This document shows positions 1 to 8,791 of a stretch of 64,000 nt of DNA, in pieces. The stretch spans positions 1,426,001-1,490,000 of the forward strand of contig VRMN01000003.1 of NCBI GenBank assembly GCA_008690995.1. Direction: 5' to 3'. This DNA is from Porphyridium purpureum. Its lineage: Eukaryota; Rhodophyta; Bangiophyceae; Porphyridiales; Porphyridiaceae. A model generated the notes under the pieces. It did not search any database. It saw only the letters and a list, made by a program, of their open reading frames with translations, and was not told where the DNA came from. Made by a program: the position numbers and the translations under genes. Each line of letters opens with the position of its first letter. The first letter of the stretch is position 1.

Positions 1-2
1 AC

Positions 3-1577
3 ATTATTCCGCGTCGCAACGTGACGCTTGGCGCGGTGGTCGGTGCTGGGGGCACAGGCATTGTTCACAGGGCAAAATACGGCGGAGAGCAAGTCGCAGT
101 GAAGATTTTGCAACGTACCGTGGACAAGAACACGCGGGGCCAATCACATAGCATGTCGTTCACACAGGGTCTCGACCAGAAGGACGTGATCAAGACGTTA
201 CCACCAGAAGCTCTGCAAGAAATCGTGACGTTTGCGTGGTGCCGTCATCCGCATGTGGCTCACTTTTACGGAGTATGCGTTGGAGACTCTGTGGATGACG
301 AAGAGCCGCTCTGGTTGGTCATGGAGCTGGCACCGAAAGGTACGTTGCATGATTTACTGAACAGTGATCAAAATCGCTTGCTGAACGACTCCTGGCGCCA
401 AAAGGTGTGTTACTTTGTGAGTCTCGGTATGGAATATTTGCATGCGAGTCCTAGGAACATTTTCCACGGCGATCTGAAGCCCGGAAATATTATCATGACC
501 GATGGTGGTCTCCCAAAGGTGATCGATTTCGGTATTTCGAGCTTTTACGATCGGCAGAGCGAAGGGCAGCAGGCACGGCTACGCGGCACGCTCATGTTTA
601 TGGCACCTGAACTGTTTTTAGTCGGTGGAGAACCGCTTGGCAGGGAGGGATACGAAAAAGTTGACGTGTACGCGTTCGGCGTGACTGTGTGGGTTATTTT
701 CCATCATCATTTACTCGGTGGAGCGCGAGAAAAAGGGTCTGGAAGTGCCAGGAGCACTGATCGATCCTCATCAACTATGGGCAACACAGCGGATATACAA
801 ATTGAGAACGCCCGAGCAGATCCAGTTGGAACCTTGACCAAGGCGACTTTAGAATATACGCATAATCGCACAGCTACTGGGGGCCAAGTTTCGGCCCAGG
901 CTTTAAGCTTGAGGTTTCAGGATATGCTCCGACAGGGGCCGACCGGTAGTCCCAACTCGTGGTTTCATGACAAATCTCGAGCACAGGAAGGACAGAAGCT
1001 GTTGTCAAAGTTGGGTCTGGACAGTCCAAATGTCGTTTCAGACACCACTGCCGCGCAGTCGTCCCACGATGCGGCACCTCGGATGGCAAGTGTGGATGCA
1101 ATTCGTTCAAGTGTCGACTCCGACGACGATCCCGATTTCAGAGGCACGAGCCAAAAAGGGAGTGGCGTTCGCATGCAAAAAAGTGAGGTACCGTTAAGTA
1201 TTGTGAATGACTTTGAATTGGTCTTGTCCATGAATGCGTCGCAGGAAAATGTGATGGGCCCCTCGCTACTTGATTTACTGCGCGAGCCGCGCGAAACACC
1301 GCAAGACTCTCTGACTTTGCTGATCTTGGAAACAGAAAAGGTACGTAGCGCGTTTCTGGAAGAAGCGGCGGAGCTCTTGGTCCGCAATCCGAGAAGGGAT
1401 GTGGCGGAGCTGGTAGCGCGCGTCGCAGCCTTTCGAGGCCGGTACGGCTTTACCATGATGTGCCATAATAATGTACCTGAAATTATTCAGACCGTAATCC
1501 GCGCATGCACGCAACATGACCCTCGCATGCGCCCTTTGTTTTGGGAGTGCAGCAAGATGTTGTACGACTTTTTCTAG
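3..1577 (+). CDS. Protein kinase, 5' end outside the window
   Basis: This is a Ser/Thr-type protein kinase whose frame is already open at the left edge, so the N-terminus lies outside the window. It has a glycine-rich loop (GAGGTGIV), the VAVK lysine about 14 residues later, the catalytic loop HGDLKPGN near base 465, DFG near 526, APE near 602 and DVYAFG near 664. The C-lobe then breaks: the final subdomain XI motif (ACTQHDPRMRP) appears only near base 1503. About 250 residues of Ser/Gly-rich, probably disordered sequence sit between. The loop reads HGD rather than HRD, which is common in Raf-like and plant receptor-like kinases. The catalytic Asp is present, so activity is plausible. The substrate is unknown. 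The stop is 85 bp from the convergent SBP2-like gene. Confidence 0.85.
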   Translation: MIPRRNVTLGAVVGAGGTGIVHRAKYGGEQVAVKILQRTVDKNTRGQSHSMSFTQGLDQKDVIKTLPPEALQEIVTFAWCRHPHVAHFYGVCVGDSVDDEEPLWLVMELAPKGTLHDLLNSDQNRLLNDSWRQKVCYFVSLGMEYLHASPRNIFHGDLKPGNIIMTDGGLPKVIDFGISSFYDRQSEGQQARLRGTLMFMAPELFLVGGEPLGREGYEKVDVYAFGVTVWVIFHHHLLGGAREKGSGSARSTDRSSSTMGNTADIQIENARADPVGTLTKATLEYTHNRTATGGQVSAQALSLRFQDMLRQGPTGSPNSWFHDKSRAQEGQKLLSKLGLDSPNVVSDTTAAQSSHDAAPRMASVDAIRSSVDSDDDPDFRGTSQKGSGVRMQKSEVPLSIVNDFELVLSMNASQENVMGPSLLDLLREPRETPQDSLTLLILETEKVRSAFLEEAAELLVRNPRRDVAELVARVAAFRGRYGFTMMCHNNVPEIIQTVIRACTQHDPRMRPLFWECSKMLYDFF

Positions 1578-1662
1578 TTTTTGAACTGGTGGCAACTTGT
1601 ATTGTACATAAAGTGACTCGTTTATCGTTCTGCATGTGTCTGAGCGGATCGTGCAGCAGAAT

Positions 1663-2718
1663 TCAGGCTGTGAGCCTGTGATCTTCTACTTGGAAGTCAG
1701 CTGTCGCGGTCCGGTTCCTCCGATCGACTAGGAACGTTCTGCTAACGTCTCGGTCAGACCGCTCCTGTTCAGATTCGAATTGCTCATGCAAACTCTTCGA
1801 TAAGTCTCGAACTTGGACGTATACATCGTGCGCGCCGTCCACGCTGTACACCGCGACGATGGACGCCTTTTTGTGTGAGCTCAGTCCGAGCGCTCTGGCG
1901 AGCTTGCGACGATTCAGGGCAAAGACGACCGTGGCCTTGTTGGTCGGCTGACGAGAGAGCTCTGTGAGCCTACTCAGTGTCGCACCCATCCCTTTACAAT
2001 TCTCCGCATTGTCCGTCGCGCCGGAAGGTTCCACGTCAGGAACGATGATCACCAGTATCGCGCGGTTCGCCTCGACTGCTGCCTGTGCCTGCCGGAGACC
2101 ATGCACAAATCGTCGTCGTAGCTTGTAGTTGGGCTCGGACGGATCCAATCTGGCCTGGAATGTCGCCAACTTGGACAACAGAGCAGCCACCAGCTGGTCC
2201 ATCTCGGAGGTCAGAATCTGGTCACAGTACGACTGAATCCTGTGTTCTCCGTGTAGCTGCACGGGCGGCAGAGCGCGCTGCCGTGCCGCCCTTTGAGCTA
2301 CAGTCTCTTCAGCGCTGCAGCTTCTATCAGCAGTTGCACCGGCATTTTCTTCACCCGCTCGTTGGCGCTCACGCTCTTCCAAGACAGCACGCTTCACCGC
2401 GCTCGGGCGTTTCGGCTTTGGCTGCAGGCGTTGTTTGCCTCTCTTGGGGCGCGCCTGCGCGCGCGCCATCGGCGGCTGCCCGGAAGGGTGTGAGCGAACG
2501 CCGACATTTGACCCGTTCTCCAATACGGCCCCGAGCCCTCGTGCGCGGTCGTGCTGTCTTTGCGAGAGTTGAACGAGCTGGACGAAATCGACCTGGAAGC
2601 CCTCCGTCTGTGGTGCAGCTAGTCGGTCTACTTGGCGAGAAGACGGCGTATCGGGACGGCGTTCTCCGCTGGGCTGTGTAGCCTTTGGTCTGCGCTCTCG
2701 CGGCCGCCCTCGGTCCAT
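1663..2718 (-). CDS. SECIS-binding protein 2 (SBP2)-like, L7Ae domain
   Basis: A 351-residue protein whose C-terminal half (about 165-315) is an L7Ae-type RNA-binding domain most like SECIS-binding protein 2. Residues 264-278 (VVFALNRRKLARALG) followed by VDGAHD match the SBP2 core pattern FVFALNR...YDGAQD. A basic region precedes it (residues 85-120, many Lys/Arg). SBP2 binds the SECIS hairpin in selenoprotein mRNAs and recruits the Sec-specific elongation factor, allowing UGA to be read as selenocysteine. The frame stays open upstream, but only through a GTG. The ATG at 2718 is the first clear start and clears the divergent gene starting at 2743. The alternative is another L7Ae protein, such as an SBP2-like paralogue. 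The long N-terminal extension of animal SBP2 is absent. Confidence 0.72.
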   Translation of the reverse strand: MDRGRPRERRPKATQPSGERRPDTPSSRQVDRLAAPQTEGFQVDFVQLVQLSQRQHDRARGLGAVLENGSNVGVRSHPSGQPPMARAQARPKRGKQRLQPKPKRPSAVKRAVLEERERQRAGEENAGATADRSCSAEETVAQRAARQRALPPVQLHGEHRIQSYCDQILTSEMDQLVAALLSKLATFQARLDPSEPNYKLRRRFVHGLRQAQAAVEANRAILVIIVPDVEPSGATDNAENCKGMGATLSRLTELSRQPTNKATVVFALNRRKLARALGLSSHKKASIVAVYSVDGAHDVYVQVRDLSKSLHEQFESEQERSDRDVSRTFLVDRRNRTATADFQVEDHRLTA

Positions 2719-2742
2719 TCTGGTTACGTGTACCCTCTGAGC

Positions 2743-3288
2743 ATGCAGCGTGCGGCCCCAAGGATGAAACGCTGGCGCGCACTTGAAGTGGTCGAGTTTG
2801 TCGTGCTTGCATGCTTTGTGCTGCTTGAAGCCGGACTGCACGCAGCAGGATGGGGCTCGACGTGGACGTGCGGAGGGACAGTGAGCGACGCGAGGGGAAG
2901 CTTCGCGGAAGGAGGCGTCGCAGAGTCGGTGCACTTCATCAAGCGCTCGCTTGGATTTCTTCTTGTCATGGGCGTGGTTCCCATGTTCACTGCGCTGTGT
3001 GTTAACCTGCAGACCATTGAGTACGCGTCCATGACGTTCGCGTTTGCGCGACTGGCAATTCTATTTGTTTTCAGAAATGTACCAGACTTTGCTTTCGCAC
3101 TGGACGCGGTCTGTGTCCCGCTCGCGTGGCTCATCAACGCCGCGCTGCTTCTCGAGCGCTACATTGCGTTGCGAGTCATTGAGCACAAAGTGGCCGCCCC
3201 GCAACAGCGGAACGTGGCATCTTCCTCCAGGCAGAGCTATAATGGACGGGTTCCAAGATCGCCCGGCGCCGCTCACTCAGAAGGATAA
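2743..3288 (+). CDS. Small multi-pass membrane protein, unknown
   Basis: An 181-residue protein I do not recognise. Hydrophobic stretches near residues 12-33, 68-90, 98-113 and 118-140 suggest four membrane helices. The C-terminal tail of about 40 residues is polar and basic (RNVASSSRQS...). The acceptable ATGs are 2743 and 2764. The first lies 24 bp from the opposing SBP2-like ATG at 2718, so the two genes must share a very tight bidirectional promoter. GTACC at 2730-2734 sits in that gap. The stretch between helices 1 and 2 contains a lone Cys pair position (WTCGG). No catalytic motif is visible. Confidence 0.6.
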   Translation: MQRAAPRMKRWRALEVVEFVVLACFVLLEAGLHAAGWGSTWTCGGTVSDARGSFAEGGVAESVHFIKRSLGFLLVMGVVPMFTALCVNLQTIEYASMTFAFARLAILFVFRNVPDFAFALDAVCVPLAWLINAALLLERYIALRVIEHKVAAPQQRNVASSSRQSYNGRVPRSPGAAHSEG

Positions 3289-3348
3289 GCGCGACCAGCC
3301 CTTCTGAGTGCTCTCCCCCACCACGGCCCTCAAAGCTTTCGAGAGTGC

Positions 3349-3357
3349 AATTATAAA
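3349..3357 (+). promoter_or_regulatory. TATA-like element upstream of RPB11
   Basis: AATTATAAA-type sequence about 165 bp upstream of the RPB11 ATG, in an otherwise GC-rich spacer. A similar TTATAAA sequence occurs upstream of the gamma-subunit gene at 21683 and of SSU72. The position fits a core promoter, but no transcript start is known. Confidence 0.35.
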
Positions 3358-3519
3358 TGTCGGCGCGCTTCACCTATGTTAGCAGGGGAAGTTCCGGTTT
3401 TGGTTCGTACGATCGTTGGATCGCGCTTCGTTCCCGCTGTGGGGGGAAAGATTGTGGGAAAGACGTGTGTGCGGCTCGCGGCTCGCGGCTCGCGGCACGG
3501 GCGGTGAGCGGGTTCAACG

Positions 3520-3900
3520 ATGGCGAACGCTCCAGAGCGCTTTGACGCGGTCTTTCTACCGGACGGGGTAAGCAAGATCAGTTATGAGCACCCCATGAAC
3601 GACCCCAGCACGGCGGTGTTCAGGATTGAGCGGGAGGACCATACCATTGGAAACCTGCTCCGCATGCAGCTTCTCCGTGATAAGAATGTTATCTTTGCTG
3701 GGTATCGCCAGCCGCACCCGCTGCAACACCACATTGAACTGCGCGTGAAAGTCAAGCAGCCATCGAGCTTGTCGGAGGAAAGCCCTGTCACAGCATTGAT
3801 TGAGGCCATTACTGACTTGGACCAGGAGCTCAACCTTTTACAAGATCGCTTCCAGTTTGCGGTCGGGAGGGCCCAGGCCGCGCAATCGGAAACGGGCTGA
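3520..3900 (+). CDS. RPB11: RNA polymerase II subunit RPB11
   Basis: A 126-residue homologue of the RNA polymerase II subunit RPB11, which forms the alpha-like heterodimer with RPB3 that nucleates polymerase assembly in the nucleus. Diagnostic segments are EDHTIGNLLRMQLL (family EDHTLGN), FAGYRQPHPLQHHIELRV (FAGYKVPHPLEHKI), and a C-terminal helix ITDLDQELNLLQDRFQFAV. The length matches the usual 115-125 residues. The ATG follows a GC-rich leader containing three tandem GGCTCGC-like units. The 3' end faces the PPR gene with 126 bp between stops. Confidence 0.95.
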   Translation: MANAPERFDAVFLPDGVSKISYEHPMNDPSTAVFRIEREDHTIGNLLRMQLLRDKNVIFAGYRQPHPLQHHIELRVKVKQPSSLSEESPVTALIEAITDLDQELNLLQDRFQFAVGRAQAAQSETG

Positions 3901-4026
3901 TTGGCTATTGACAATTGGTCACTTGCGGATACGCATCGTGAGGAAAATCCGTACGAAAGACAGTTGGAGCAGGCGTGTCGTTCAAAAAGAAAAAAGGTGG
4001 GCTTACTTCATTCTCATGTGCACTCT

Positions 4027-7000
4027 CTAATGCTGGTAGGCATTACGGCTATTCTTCCGCTCAAAAAGAGCTACCGCGTCCATAATTTTTCGCGCCACGA
4101 CATGTTGCATTTGCTGTTCGGCTAGCGCGGCAATACGCCGCAACAGACTCACAGGCGGAACCATTTTTCTGTCTTTCATCTGCTTCAACGTTTCCACTGC
4201 GCCAAACAAATATCCTAGCTTGCACTGCGCGCGGATCATGGCAGTGTAGACTGAGTCATCCGGCTCCACGCCATACTCGCTGGTCATGTCGTCCGCTAGA
4301 TGTTTTACCCGATCAAACTGACCACATCGCGCGCATCCTTGAATCATCGTGACAAAAGTAAAACACGTCGGCTGTACACCCGCCCTGCGCATGGCTTCAA
4401 GCACATCGAATGCGCCCTCGACCTCGCTGGTCATGAAACACGCCTTCATGAGTGCAGTATACGTCACGACATCCGGTTCAATCCCCTTTGCTTGCATCGA
4501 AGCCAACACCGCCAGGCCATGGTGGCTGTCGCCGGCTACTGCGCAGCACTGCATCAACGCGTTATACGCAACAATGTCTGGGTCCAGTCCGGAACTTTCC
4601 ATTTCTCGGAAAAGCAAAAACACACGAACCAAATTGCTGTTTGCCACGTCTGTGTTGTCGAGTGAAGCATCTTGCCCACCTTGGGGGGTATCCTCTGGAG
4701 CAGCGCATTCCATGCCCGCCAAACTCGCGCCTCGGTCAAGGTCCAACTCCCTTCCCTGCCCAGCGCTAGATTTGGAGAGCGAGAAGCGCGCTTGATCAAA
4801 TTTGGCTGAGTTTGTCGTGGCTGCCTGCAGCAGTCTGGAATACGCCTCAGCGCTCGGCTGCACACCCTCGAGTCGCATGTCATCGAAGACGCATAAAGCC
4901 GCTTCAATGTCGTTAGCAGAACTACATGCCTCCAGCAGCGACTCATACGCAGTATTCAGAGGAAGGCCTGCGCGCTTCATCTCTGTGAAGACAAGGAATG
5001 CAGTGACCAATTCACCACTCATTCCGCACACCGCGAGCAAGGTGCGAAACGATTCTTCACGAGGAACAAAACCGCGCGAGCGCATTTCACGAAAGACATC
5101 CATTGCCTGCTCAAAAGACCGTCCCTTTCCGGCGCTACTGAGCAGCGTCTCGAGCGTGATGTGATCTGGCTCCACACCGATTGACTTCATGCATTCAAAT
5201 ACGGCAAAAGCGCGCTCCATCTCATTTCCCTTGCCGAATACATGCACGAGCTGATAATACAAAGACGGATCACGGGGCATTCTTCCCCCTAACTCTGTAG
5301 TGGCCTCAAGAAACATCTCGTACGCCTCGTCTAAATCGGTGGCACGCGAGGACGCCTGCAGTAAAGCGGTGTATGTAACCTCGCTCGGCTCAATACCGGC
5401 CCCGCGCATGGAGGAGAACAGGCTCAGCGCAAGCTCAAAATCCCCAGCCTTACCCACAGCGTCAATCATGCACGTATACGTATGTGCATTAGGCAGGACG
5501 CCGTCTTCACACATGATTTCAAACATCTCAAACATCTTTTCAAGCTTGTTCGCTTTGCCACAAGCGTCGATCAACGATGTATAAGTCTGCACATTCGGTG
5601 CGCTGCGCGCCAAAGATTCTACGCTCTGCGCCTTCCATCGGTCTAACAGCCCAAACGCCGCGTTGAGCATCCCCTTGCGCGCTAGCGCTGAAATCATGGT
5701 CGAATAAACAATCTCATTCGCCACCAAACCTTTCTGTTCAATGGTATTAAAGTACAATAATGCCATGTCGATGTTGCCCAGACGGCCAAAAATGTCCGTA
5801 AGCGTGGAATATGTGATAAGATTGGGCTCGATTCCATGAACAGCCATCAAATCCAGCACCTGCGTCACATGATTCTCTACCAGTACGGTCCGCGAGCATT
5901 CTCCAGAAGCAGTCGCTTGGGGTACATTCTCCTTCTTGCCCGTCTGACGCTCCCGATCTCGCGCGAGTCGTTTCAAACTCTTTCGATTCATAAGCTGTGA
6001 AATGGTTCGACTGTAGGCGTCATACGATGGCCGCTGCATCTGTTTCATCGCGTCGCGAGCTGCTTCGTTCTTTTTGCCGACAAATCGTTCGTGAGCAAAC
6101 GTCGACAAGATCGTATTAAATGTACGGACGTTTGGCGAGATTCGGAAATTTCGCATCAAGCCCAGCGCAATGATGGCAAAATCTAGGTCACCGCTGCGCG
6201 CAAATGCCGAAATCAGTGAGTTCATGAGAATGACATCTGGCTCCAGACGCTGGTCCAGCGCCATTTCGCGGAAAAGTTGCCACGCAAGCCGCGAGGCCAC
6301 AGAAAGTGGTTCCTCCTCGATCTGGCTCAAAAAATGGAGGTCATCATCTCTTGCGCAAAGATGCTCAGAGCTCCGTGTCGAAAAGTCGAGTCTCCGAGAC
6401 GGGCTACCCGAAGCACTCCGTGAAGCGTTGCCGGGAGATGTAGATGATTGCTGCCCAGACGCGGACGTGCTGATTCGAACGCGACCACGCCGGCCTATAC
6501 CAGCGAGCATTGTTGAGTATGTGACCACTGTGGGTGCCACGCCGTGTATCTTCATGAGCTCATAAACGACTATAGCAAGGTCAACCCTTCCGCTGGACGA
6601 CAACATATTAACGAGCTTGTTGCAAGTAATAACGTGTACACCCGAGGGCGACACCTGAATCAGTCGCTCAAATGACCGCATTGCCGCTTCGATATGCCCA
6701 CACTCCACGGCTCGCCGCAGCGCGACGCGTAACGGCTCCACGTCGACCTTGGCGTTCGAATCCGCCTGCGTCGTAGCGACTGCGGCTCCGTCCTCTCCGC
6801 TCACCGGCACTTGACTCCACCGCACATGCCCGGGCTGCGTATCCCATAACGTCAGATGCCGCGTGGAGCTGCTGCTGTGCACACGCCCATAGCGATACCC
6901 GTGGGGTCGCCGCCGTCTACCGACAGCTTGCTCGCAACGTGTTTGACCGGCGCCTAGTCTGCATCGCGACGCGTCTTCGACCTTCTGCCATTTTCTCGAA

Positions 7001-7047
7001 ACAGATACCAGGATGTCCGGAGCCCCGACAAAGCCCAAGCCCAACAT
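4027..7047 (-). CDS. P-class pentatricopeptide repeat protein
   Basis: A 1006-residue protein with about 18 PPR motifs of 35 residues, the best run lying between roughly residues 400 and 980. Examples are HTYTCMIDAVGKAGDFELAL and VVTYTALMKACFMTSEVEGA. A low-complexity Ser/Arg insertion interrupts the second repeat (about residues 190-230). A shorter insertion near residues 760-815 splits another. No E, DYW, SMR or nuclease domain is visible, so it is P class: these bind organellar RNA and stabilise, trim or activate particular transcripts. The N-terminus is Arg-rich with few acids, consistent with a mitochondrial or plastid presequence, though which one is not clear. Three GGTAC-type elements lie 139-175 bp upstream of the ATG. 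Confidence 0.9.
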   Translation of the reverse strand: MLGLGFVGAPDILVSVSRKWQKVEDASRCRLGAGQTRCEQAVGRRRRPHGYRYGRVHSSSSTRHLTLWDTQPGHVRWSQVPVSGEDGAAVATTQADSNAKVDVEPLRVALRRAVECGHIEAAMRSFERLIQVSPSGVHVITCNKLVNMLSSSGRVDLAIVVYELMKIHGVAPTVVTYSTMLAGIGRRGRVRISTSASGQQSSTSPGNASRSASGSPSRRLDFSTRSSEHLCARDDDLHFLSQIEEEPLSVASRLAWQLFREMALDQRLEPDVILMNSLISAFARSGDLDFAIIALGLMRNFRISPNVRTFNTILSTFAHERFVGKKNEAARDAMKQMQRPSYDAYSRTISQLMNRKSLKRLARDRERQTGKKENVPQATASGECSRTVLVENHVTQVLDLMAVHGIEPNLITYSTLTDIFGRLGNIDMALLYFNTIEQKGLVANEIVYSTMISALARKGMLNAAFGLLDRWKAQSVESLARSAPNVQTYTSLIDACGKANKLEKMFEMFEIMCEDGVLPNAHTYTCMIDAVGKAGDFELALSLFSSMRGAGIEPSEVTYTALLQASSRATDLDEAYEMFLEATTELGGRMPRDPSLYYQLVHVFGKGNEMERAFAVFECMKSIGVEPDHITLETLLSSAGKGRSFEQAMDVFREMRSRGFVPREESFRTLLAVCGMSGELVTAFLVFTEMKRAGLPLNTAYESLLEACSSANDIEAALCVFDDMRLEGVQPSAEAYSRLLQAATTNSAKFDQARFSLSKSSAGQGRELDLDRGASLAGMECAAPEDTPQGGQDASLDNTDVANSNLVRVFLLFREMESSGLDPDIVAYNALMQCCAVAGDSHHGLAVLASMQAKGIEPDVVTYTALMKACFMTSEVEGAFDVLEAMRRAGVQPTCFTFVTMIQGCARCGQFDRVKHLADDMTSEYGVEPDDSVYTAMIRAQCKLGYLFGAVETLKQMKDRKMVPPVSLLRRIAALAEQQMQHVVARKIMDAVALFERKNSRNAYQH

Positions 7048-7185
7048 TGTTCTGGCTGAGGCAGAGCTGTTCCTATCAATGTTCGCGTGCCGCGTCGAGC
7101 TCTTCGCCCTGCCTGCTCCATTGCGGGTGCGGCTGTGTCATGGCTCCTCTGACCAGCCGGTGGGTTCATGTGTCGGAGTACACTC

Positions 7186-7222
7186 GGTACAGTGGGTACA
7201 CTTAAATACAATAAGGTACAGT
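7186..7222. promoter_or_regulatory. GGTACAGT cluster upstream of the PPR gene
   Basis: Exact GGTACAGT at 7186-7193 and 7215-7222, with GGGTACACT at 7194-7202 between them. The second copy has the extended form ATAAGGTACAGT, which is also found at 22293-22304 and, with one change, at 17495-17506. Confidence 0.55.
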
Positions 7223-8791
7223 CCATTTTGGGGCGTCGCGGGATCAACGTACTATCATAAGAAAGTCACCTTATTTTACTAGGCTCACAAAACTGCCAAG
7301 ACAGCGTGTATTTTGTCAGAAAAACGGGAAGAAGGGGGCACGGCGCCGTTGGTGTTTAGTAAACGGTTATCGGTTATTGGTTATCGGTTCAAGTGGAGCA
7401 GGCGGTCTTGCGACAGGTCCAAGTCCGAAGGCGCCGGCTGTATGCAGACGCGATCGAAGAACGCTGCGGCTCGCACGGGCGATCCCAGCGGGGAAAAGGC
7501 TTTCTTCTGATATCCCGCAGGTAGCGACCGCAGAATATGAAGAAGAGCAAGGACTGCTAGTTTGTGTACGGAAAGCCGAGGATGCAACTGTGACAACGAG
7601 CCTTCCACAGTAGCGATTATTGAGCATTGGCGTTTTCGCCGCAGACGCTGTGTATGCCGAAAATCCATGAGCCGCAAGCAGCGAAGTAATTTTCTTGCAG
7701 TCATCCGCAAAGTACCGCCCTTCGATTTGCTTTGTACTGGGGCTCAATAGATTGCAGGTCATGTCTTCGCCACATTGGTCGATTTGGATGCTCTCGGCGG
7801 CAAATGCGTTGGAATCACTCCCAACAGATAGGCGATACAGGGCAAGCGCTCATTGCACAACATAATGCTGGATTCTGGAAGGGTCCGGGCATGATAATGC
7901 AAGGTCGCGAATCTGATTTCGGCGATCGATAGTTTGGTTGCCGGCATCTCGCGAAGAGCGTTTGGGAGCTTGGCGCAGTCAAACGCGCGCGTGGACGGAG
8001 AATTGTGCACCGAGAAAACCATGTCGAAAGAGAAAGAGATCGTTGCCATTGACATAGGAGCAATAGGCGGCAGGTTCGGTGATTCATACCGGGCTGTTCG
8101 GGCGCGCGTTTCGGCTGTCTCGCTGATGGGCAGTATGTGGCCTAGAAAATATCTTCCACAAATGCTGATATTGGGAAACATGTCGAGGAGCGCATACCAA
8201 GACAACAAAGTGAACGAAAAAAAAAGCGAAAAAAACTCTCGATACCACGGCGATGAATTGTGTATATGGACGCAATTGGATTAAATACTTCCAAGAGTTC
8301 AGCCCGCGCCGCGACAATCAGAGCAGCCTAAGGAATGCCCATTTGAACCTGATAAGAGGATGGGCTCGCTGAGGTGAGTTGCAGTATATACTCGACATGA
8401 TAGAAGAGCGATCATTACGACCGCTGAGCCAACTTTCGACGACCCGAGTTCTGGCACGCAGCGCATAGTCGCTGGTGTGATGGCACCAGAGCACGTGGCA
8501 CCGCTCCCATAAACCGGTACCAAGAGTGTGCACATGTGACCAGCTTCGATTGGCAGCTTGTATCTTGTCCCTAGGATGCTTGTTTGGAAGATGCTCCTCA
8601 TCTGCACTAAAACCCGATTTCATTATTATCGTGTCGACAAGTGGACGACGGAAAAAATGGCAGTCGAAACGCACAGCAGAGAAGGCACATTTACTATCAA
8701 TTCGTGTGAACTCGGCCATTCGGTCTGAACAAGGAAATTTCGGTCGTCCCGACTGACACTTGCGCGACTGTGTGGCGCGGAGCTAGGCGTC
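7223..8791. other. Unassigned 1.6 kb stretch
   Basis: No gene here can be supported. Several medium frames exist on the minus strand (7367-7762, 7759-8208, 8318-8719), but each is short, mostly lacks an ATG start, matches nothing I know and is interrupted relative to its neighbours. Parts are more AT-rich than the surroundings: an A-run near 8217-8236 and alternating ggttatcggtt units at 7364-7390. The minus strand from about 8100 down to 7550 has coding-like texture shifting between frames. That could be a decayed gene, or chance. Confidence 0.5.
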
